8,434 nt of DNA from Lachnospiraceae bacterium UBA3802 (GTDB lineage: Bacteria > Bacillota > Clostridia > Lachnospirales > Lachnospiraceae): the NCBI GenBank assembly GCA_002369155.1, contig DFEM01000163.1:1-8434 (forward strand). The letters are read 5' to 3'. Under the pieces are notes generated by a model. The model was not told the DNA's origin, ran no database searches, and worked only from the letters and a program-made list of their open reading frames with translations. Shown here piece after piece: positions 4,916 to 8,434 of this stretch; the first letter of the stretch is position 1, and every line of letters starts with the position of its first letter. Both the position numbers and the translations under genes were made by a program.

Positions 4916-5287
4916 ATGAAATCTCTTGAAGAATTAAAAGCAATAAGAGACAAAATGCAGGGCCAGGTAGGTCTTCGTGCAGAATCCGAAGCAAGTACCA
5001 GAGTTGTTGTAGGTATGGCAACTTGCGGAATCGCTTCAGGTGCAAGACCTGTTCTTACAGCATTGGCTGACGCGGTAGCCGAGAAGAAGATTCCCGACTG
5101 TTCAGTTACTCAGACAGGTTGTATCGGACTTTGCCAGTATGAACCCATCGTTGAGGTTATTCAGCCCGGCAAAGAAAAAGTTACATATATTAAGATGACA
5201 CCCGAGAAGGCTCTTGAAGTCGTTGACAAGCACCTTATCGGAGGTCATGTTGTAACCGAGTACACAATCGGCAACCAGTTAAAATAA
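4916..5287 (+). CDS. hndB: Small thioredoxin-fold [2Fe-2S] protein of the hydrogenase (HndB-like)
   Basis: A 123-residue soluble protein matching the HndB-type ferredoxin-like subunit of NAD(P)-linked [FeFe] hydrogenases. A helical N terminus (1-25) precedes a thioredoxin-like domain with MATCGIASGARP (C37) and TGCIGLCQYEP (C69, C73). Compared with the N-terminal domain of HndC (C9, C14, C46, C50), the C37-C69 spacing equals C14-C46. The ligand equivalent to C9 is therefore not where expected; C62 is the only other cysteine. The gene starts five bases after AGGAGGA, 15 bp past the ATPase gene, and HndC follows after 17 bp. It probably transfers electrons or supports the complex, but whether it holds a complete [2Fe-2S] cluster is uncertain. 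Confidence 0.88.
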   Translation: MKSLEELKAIRDKMQGQVGLRAESEASTRVVVGMATCGIASGARPVLTALADAVAEKKIPDCSVTQTGCIGLCQYEPIVEVIQPGKEKVTYIKMTPEKALEVVDKHLIGGHVVTEYTIGNQLK

Positions 5288-5304
5288 TTAAGGAGGAAAT
5301 TTAA

Positions 5305-7119
5305 ATGTATCGTTCACACGTATTAGTTTGCGGTGGTACAGGTTGTACTTCCTCCGGAAGCCAGGCAATCATCGACACATTCGAAGCCGAGATTGAAAAG
5401 AATGGCTTAAAAGACGAAGTAGCTGTTGTACGTACCGGATGTCACGGTCTCTGTGCTTTGGGACCCATCGTACTTATCTATCCCGAAGGATCTTTCTACT
5501 CAATGGTTAAGAAGGAAGATGTTGCAGAGATAGTTTCCGAGCATTTGCTCAAAGGTAGAGTTGTTACAAGACTTCTTTATCAGGAGACAGTTAAAGAGGA
5601 AGAAGTTATTCCCCTTGTTGAAACAGGATTTTACAAAAAGCAGAAGAGAGTTGCTCTTAGAAACTGCGGTGTAATCAATCCCGAAAACATTGATGAATAT
5701 ATCGCTGTAGACGGTTATCAGGCTCTTGCAAAGGTTCTCACCGAAATGACACCCGAGCAGGTTATCGATACACTTCTTGCAGCAGGCTTAAGAGGACGTG
5801 GAGGTGCAGGATTCCCTACAGGTCAGAAGTGGAAACTTGCCAGAACTCTCGTTCCCGATGCAGATCAGAAATATGTTTGTTGTAACGCCGATGAGGGTGA
5901 CCCCGGAGCATTCATGGATCGTTCCGTTCTTGAAGGCGATCCCCATGTAGTACTCGAAGCTATGGCTATCGCAGGCTACACAATCGGTGCAAATCAGGGT
6001 TATATCTACGTTCGTGCAGAGTACCCCATCGCTATCCAGAGACTTCAGATTGCCATCAATCAGGCAAGAGAGTACGGATTACTCGGTAAAGACATTTTCG
6101 GAACAGGTTTCGATTTTGATATCGACCTTCGTTTCGGTGCAGGTGCTTTCGTTTGCGGTGAAGAGACAGCTCTTATGACTTCCATCGAAGGAAACCGCGG
6201 TGAGCCTCGTCCCAGACCTCCTTTCCCTGCAGTTAAAGGTCTTTTTGCAAAGCCTACAGTACTTAACAACGTTGAAACATACGCTAACATTCCCCGTATC
6301 ATCTTAAACGGAGCTGAATGGTTTGCTTCAATGGGTACAGAAAAGAGCAAGGGTACCAAGGTATTCGCTCTCGGCGGAAAGATTAACAATACAGGTCTTG
6401 TAGAAGTTCCCATGGGTACCACTCTTCGTGAAGTTATCGAAGACATCGGCGGCGGAATTCCCAACGGCAAGAAGTTCAAGGCTGCTCAGACAGGTGGTCC
6501 TTCAGGCGGATGTATCCCTGCAGAGCATTTTGATATTCCCATTGATTACGATAACCTTCTTTCTATCGGTTCCATGATGGGATCCGGCGGACTTATCGTA
6601 ATGGATGAAGATAACTGTATGGTTGATATCGCTAAATTCTTCCTTGAATTTACGGTTGATGAATCATGTGGTAAGTGTACACCTTGTCGTATCGGTACAA
6701 AGAGAATGTACGAGATGCTCGACAAGATTACAAAGGGTAAGGCTACACTCGAAGACCTCGATAAGTTGGAAGAGCTTTGCTACTACATCAAAGCAAACTC
6801 ACTTTGCGGTCTCGGACAGACAGCTCCCAACCCTGTACTTTCAACTCTTCGTTATTTCAAAGACGAATATGTTGCTCATGTTGTTGAGAAGAGATGTCCT
6901 GCAGGTGTTTGTAAAGACCTCTTAAGCTTCTCTATCGACAAAGAAAAATGTATCGGATGCGGAATGTGTGCAAGACAGTGTCCTGCAAGCGCAATTTCCA
7001 AGACCGATTACATTGCTCCCGGTAAGAAATTACCTGCAATGGCAATTGATTCAAGCAAATGTGTTAAGTGCGGTGCTTGTATGTCTACATGTAAGTTCAG
7101 TGCTATTTCTAAGAAATAA
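5305..7119 (+). CDS. hndC: NADH-dependent [FeFe] hydrogenase, NuoF-like flavin/NADH subunit (HndC/HydB)
   Basis: The 604-residue flavoprotein subunit that binds FMN and NAD(H), the likely bifurcation centre. Domains in order start with an N-terminal thioredoxin-like [2Fe-2S] domain with C9, C14, C46 and C50. The NuoF core follows, with the glycine-rich GLRGRGGAGFPTGQKW (161-176), CNADEGDPGAF (193-203) and VCGEETALMTSIEGNRGEPR (283-302). The N3-type [4Fe-4S] site is CGKCTPC plus C501 (C455, C458, C461, C501). Two C-terminal ferredoxin [4Fe-4S] motifs complete it (C549/552/555/559 and C586/589/592/596). A further pair, C531 and C536 (CPAGVC), lies in the linker. Length and architecture are those of HydB/HndC of bifurcating enzymes. 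AGGAGG sits eight bases before the ATG. Codon use is strongly biased (prolines CCC/CCT), suggesting high expression. Confidence 0.96.
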   Translation: MYRSHVLVCGGTGCTSSGSQAIIDTFEAEIEKNGLKDEVAVVRTGCHGLCALGPIVLIYPEGSFYSMVKKEDVAEIVSEHLLKGRVVTRLLYQETVKEEEVIPLVETGFYKKQKRVALRNCGVINPENIDEYIAVDGYQALAKVLTEMTPEQVIDTLLAAGLRGRGGAGFPTGQKWKLARTLVPDADQKYVCCNADEGDPGAFMDRSVLEGDPHVVLEAMAIAGYTIGANQGYIYVRAEYPIAIQRLQIAINQAREYGLLGKDIFGTGFDFDIDLRFGAGAFVCGEETALMTSIEGNRGEPRPRPPFPAVKGLFAKPTVLNNVETYANIPRIILNGAEWFASMGTEKSKGTKVFALGGKINNTGLVEVPMGTTLREVIEDIGGGIPNGKKFKAAQTGGPSGGCIPAEHFDIPIDYDNLLSIGSMMGSGGLIVMDEDNCMVDIAKFFLEFTVDESCGKCTPCRIGTKRMYEMLDKITKGKATLEDLDKLEELCYYIKANSLCGLGQTAPNPVLSTLRYFKDEYVAHVVEKRCPAGVCKDLLSFSIDKEKCIGCGMCARQCPASAISKTDYIAPGKKLPAMAIDSSKCVKCGACMSTCKFSAISKK

Positions 7120-7133
7120 TAGGAGGGAAGATA

Positions 7134-8434
7134 ATGGAAACCATTAATATTACAATAAATGGTATGGCGGTTGAAGCACCCAAGGGATCCACTATTCTTC
7201 AGGCTGCTAAGGGCGCAGGCATCGACATTCCTACTCTTTGTTACTTAAAAGAGATCAACGAAATCGGTGCATGTCGTATCTGTATGGTAGAAGCAGACGA
7301 AGGAAGAGGAGCAAGACTTGTTGCTTCCTGTGTATACCCCATCACAGAGGGAATGAAGGTTTATACCAACACTCCCAAGGTTCTTGAATACAGAAAGAAA
7401 ACATTACAGCTCATTTTGTCAGACCATGATAAGAAATGTCTTTCATGCGTTCGTTCAGGCAAATGTGAACTTCAGAAATTATGCCACGACTTCGGCGTAG
7501 ATGATGAGAACAAGTATGCAGGTATTACAAACGAGTTCGAAATCGATGATTCGGCTGCACACATGGTAAGAGATAACAACAAGTGTATCAACTGCCGTCG
7601 TTGTATCGCAGCTTGTGAAAAGACACAGGGTATCGGCGTAATCGGCGCAAACAACAGAGGTTTCATTACAGAGATTTCTTCACCTTTCGGTATGGGTCTC
7701 GGCGAAACAGCTTGTGTATGCTGTGGCCAGTGTATCGCTGTATGTCCTACAGGTGCGATTTACGAGAAGTCGGATGTTGACAAGATTTTGGCAGCTATCG
7801 CAGATCCCGCAAAGCACGTTGTTGTTCAGACAGCTCCCGCTGTAAGAGCAGCACTCGGCGAGCCTTTCGGATTCCCTATGGGAACAGGCGTAGAAGGAAA
7901 GATGGCAGCTGCATTAAGAAGAATCGGATTCGAGAAAGTATTTGATACAGACTTCGGAGCAGACGTTACAATCATGGAAGAAGCTACGGAATTACTCGGA
8001 AGAGTAACAAACGGCGGCGTACTCCCCATGATTACATCCTGTTCACCCGGATGGATCAAGTTCTGCGAGCATTACTATCCCGATCAGCTTGATCATTTAT
8101 CATCCTGCAAGTCTCCTCAGCAGATGTTCGGCGGAATCCTTAAGACATATTATGCAGAGAAGATGGGATGGGATCCCAAGGATATCGTATCTGTATCAGT
8201 AATGCCTTGTACAGCCAAGAAGTTCGAGATTGGCAGACCTGATCAGTCAGCTGCAGGTGTACCCGATCTTGATTACACAATGACAACAAGAGAACTTGCA
8301 AGACTTATCGAGAGATGCGGTCTTGACTTCAAGAATCTTCCCGATGAAGCATTTGACGATCCCATGGGTGAGTCAACAGGTGCTGCAGTTATCTTCGGTG
8401 CTACCGGCGGTGTTATGGAAGCAGCTCTTCGTAC
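7134..8434 (+). CDS. hndD: [FeFe] hydrogenase catalytic subunit (HndD/HydA), first 433 residues, cut by window edge
   Basis: The H2-forming/consuming subunit of the complex. Visible domains are a plant-type [2Fe-2S] domain (C36, C47, C50, C66), a His-Cys [4Fe-4S] site (H98, C102, C105, C111), and two ferredoxin [4Fe-4S] motifs (C151/154/157/161 and C194/197/200/204). The H-cluster domain follows, with TAPAVRAALGE (233-243), L1 TSCSPGW (301-307), L2 MPCTAKK (357-363) and FGATGGVMEAALR (421-433). The L3 motif and small-subunit region lie past the right edge. This is the multi-cluster M3 layout of NAD-linked, usually electron-bifurcating hydrogenases: NADH and reduced ferredoxin oxidised together to make H2, or the reverse. 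L1 has Ser where many enzymes have a second Cys. AGGAGGG stands six bases before ATG 7134. I find no CCG proline codon in frame, in contrast to the regulatory genes. Confidence 0.96.
   Translation, partial: METINITINGMAVEAPKGSTILQAAKGAGIDIPTLCYLKEINEIGACRICMVEADEGRGARLVASCVYPITEGMKVYTNTPKVLEYRKKTLQLILSDHDKKCLSCVRSGKCELQKLCHDFGVDDENKYAGITNEFEIDDSAAHMVRDNNKCINCRRCIAACEKTQGIGVIGANNRGFITEISSPFGMGLGETACVCCGQCIAVCPTGAIYEKSDVDKILAAIADPAKHVVVQTAPAVRAALGEPFGFPMGTGVEGKMAAALRRIGFEKVFDTDFGADVTIMEEATELLGRVTNGGVLPMITSCSPGWIKFCEHYYPDQLDHLSSCKSPQQMFGGILKTYYAEKMGWDPKDIVSVSVMPCTAKKFEIGRPDQSAAGVPDLDYTMTTRELARLIERCGLDFKNLPDEAFDDPMGESTGAAVIFGATGGVMEAALR

Noticed and set aside
6060..6479. Reverse reading frame inside hndC
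   Set aside because: It is an antisense shadow of the conserved NuoF core; its composition follows from the codon bias of hndC.

Overview
The window (8434 bp) looks like a chromosomal segment of an anaerobic, fermentative Firmicute, most likely a clostridial Lachnospiraceae-type organism. The grounds are AT-rich intergenic DNA, strong AGGAGG ribosome binding sites, proline codons dominated by CCC/CCT in the long genes, and the gene content itself. This placement is inference; no rRNA or other taxonomic marker is present.

Layout. Two gene sets diverge from a 330-bp intergenic region (3492-3821). Rightward (+): a five-gene operon for an NAD-linked, probably electron-bifurcating [FeFe] hydrogenase. 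Its order is hndA (NuoE-like [2Fe-2S]), a GHKL/HATPase protein, hndB (small thioredoxin-fold [2Fe-2S] protein), hndC (NuoF-like flavoprotein) and hndD (catalytic [FeFe] subunit, cut by the right edge). Leftward (-): a tightly packed set of six genes. Its order is a DRTGG-domain protein, a short RsbW-like HATPase, a divergent [FeFe]-hydrogenase-like protein of the putative sensory (HydS, group D) type, a second DRTGG-like protein, a PHP-domain phosphoesterase, and the start of a short-chain dehydrogenase (cut by the left edge).

Regulation. The intergenic region holds a textbook sigma-70 promoter for the leftward genes (TTGAAA, 17 bp, TATAAT). It also holds a weaker promoter for the hydrogenase operon and, just upstream of the hndA ribosome binding site, a near-perfect Rex operator (TTGTTAA-N4-TTATCAA). 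Rex senses the NADH/NAD+ ratio, which suits an NADH-consuming hydrogenase. Between the two promoters lies an unexplained GC-richer block that can form a hairpin, and the leftward leader carries a perfect 8+8 bp dyad.

Working idea. The hydrogenase operon would dispose of NADH and reduced ferredoxin as H2. The leftward operon looks like a signalling module: an H-cluster protein altered at the proton-transfer position, plus an ATPase, a phosphoesterase and two small DRTGG proteins. It may sense H2 or redox state and act on the hydrogenase or its expression. The module's biochemical logic is, to my knowledge, not established, and it is the most interesting part of the window. No RNA genes, CRISPR arrays, insertion sequences or convincing terminators were seen.
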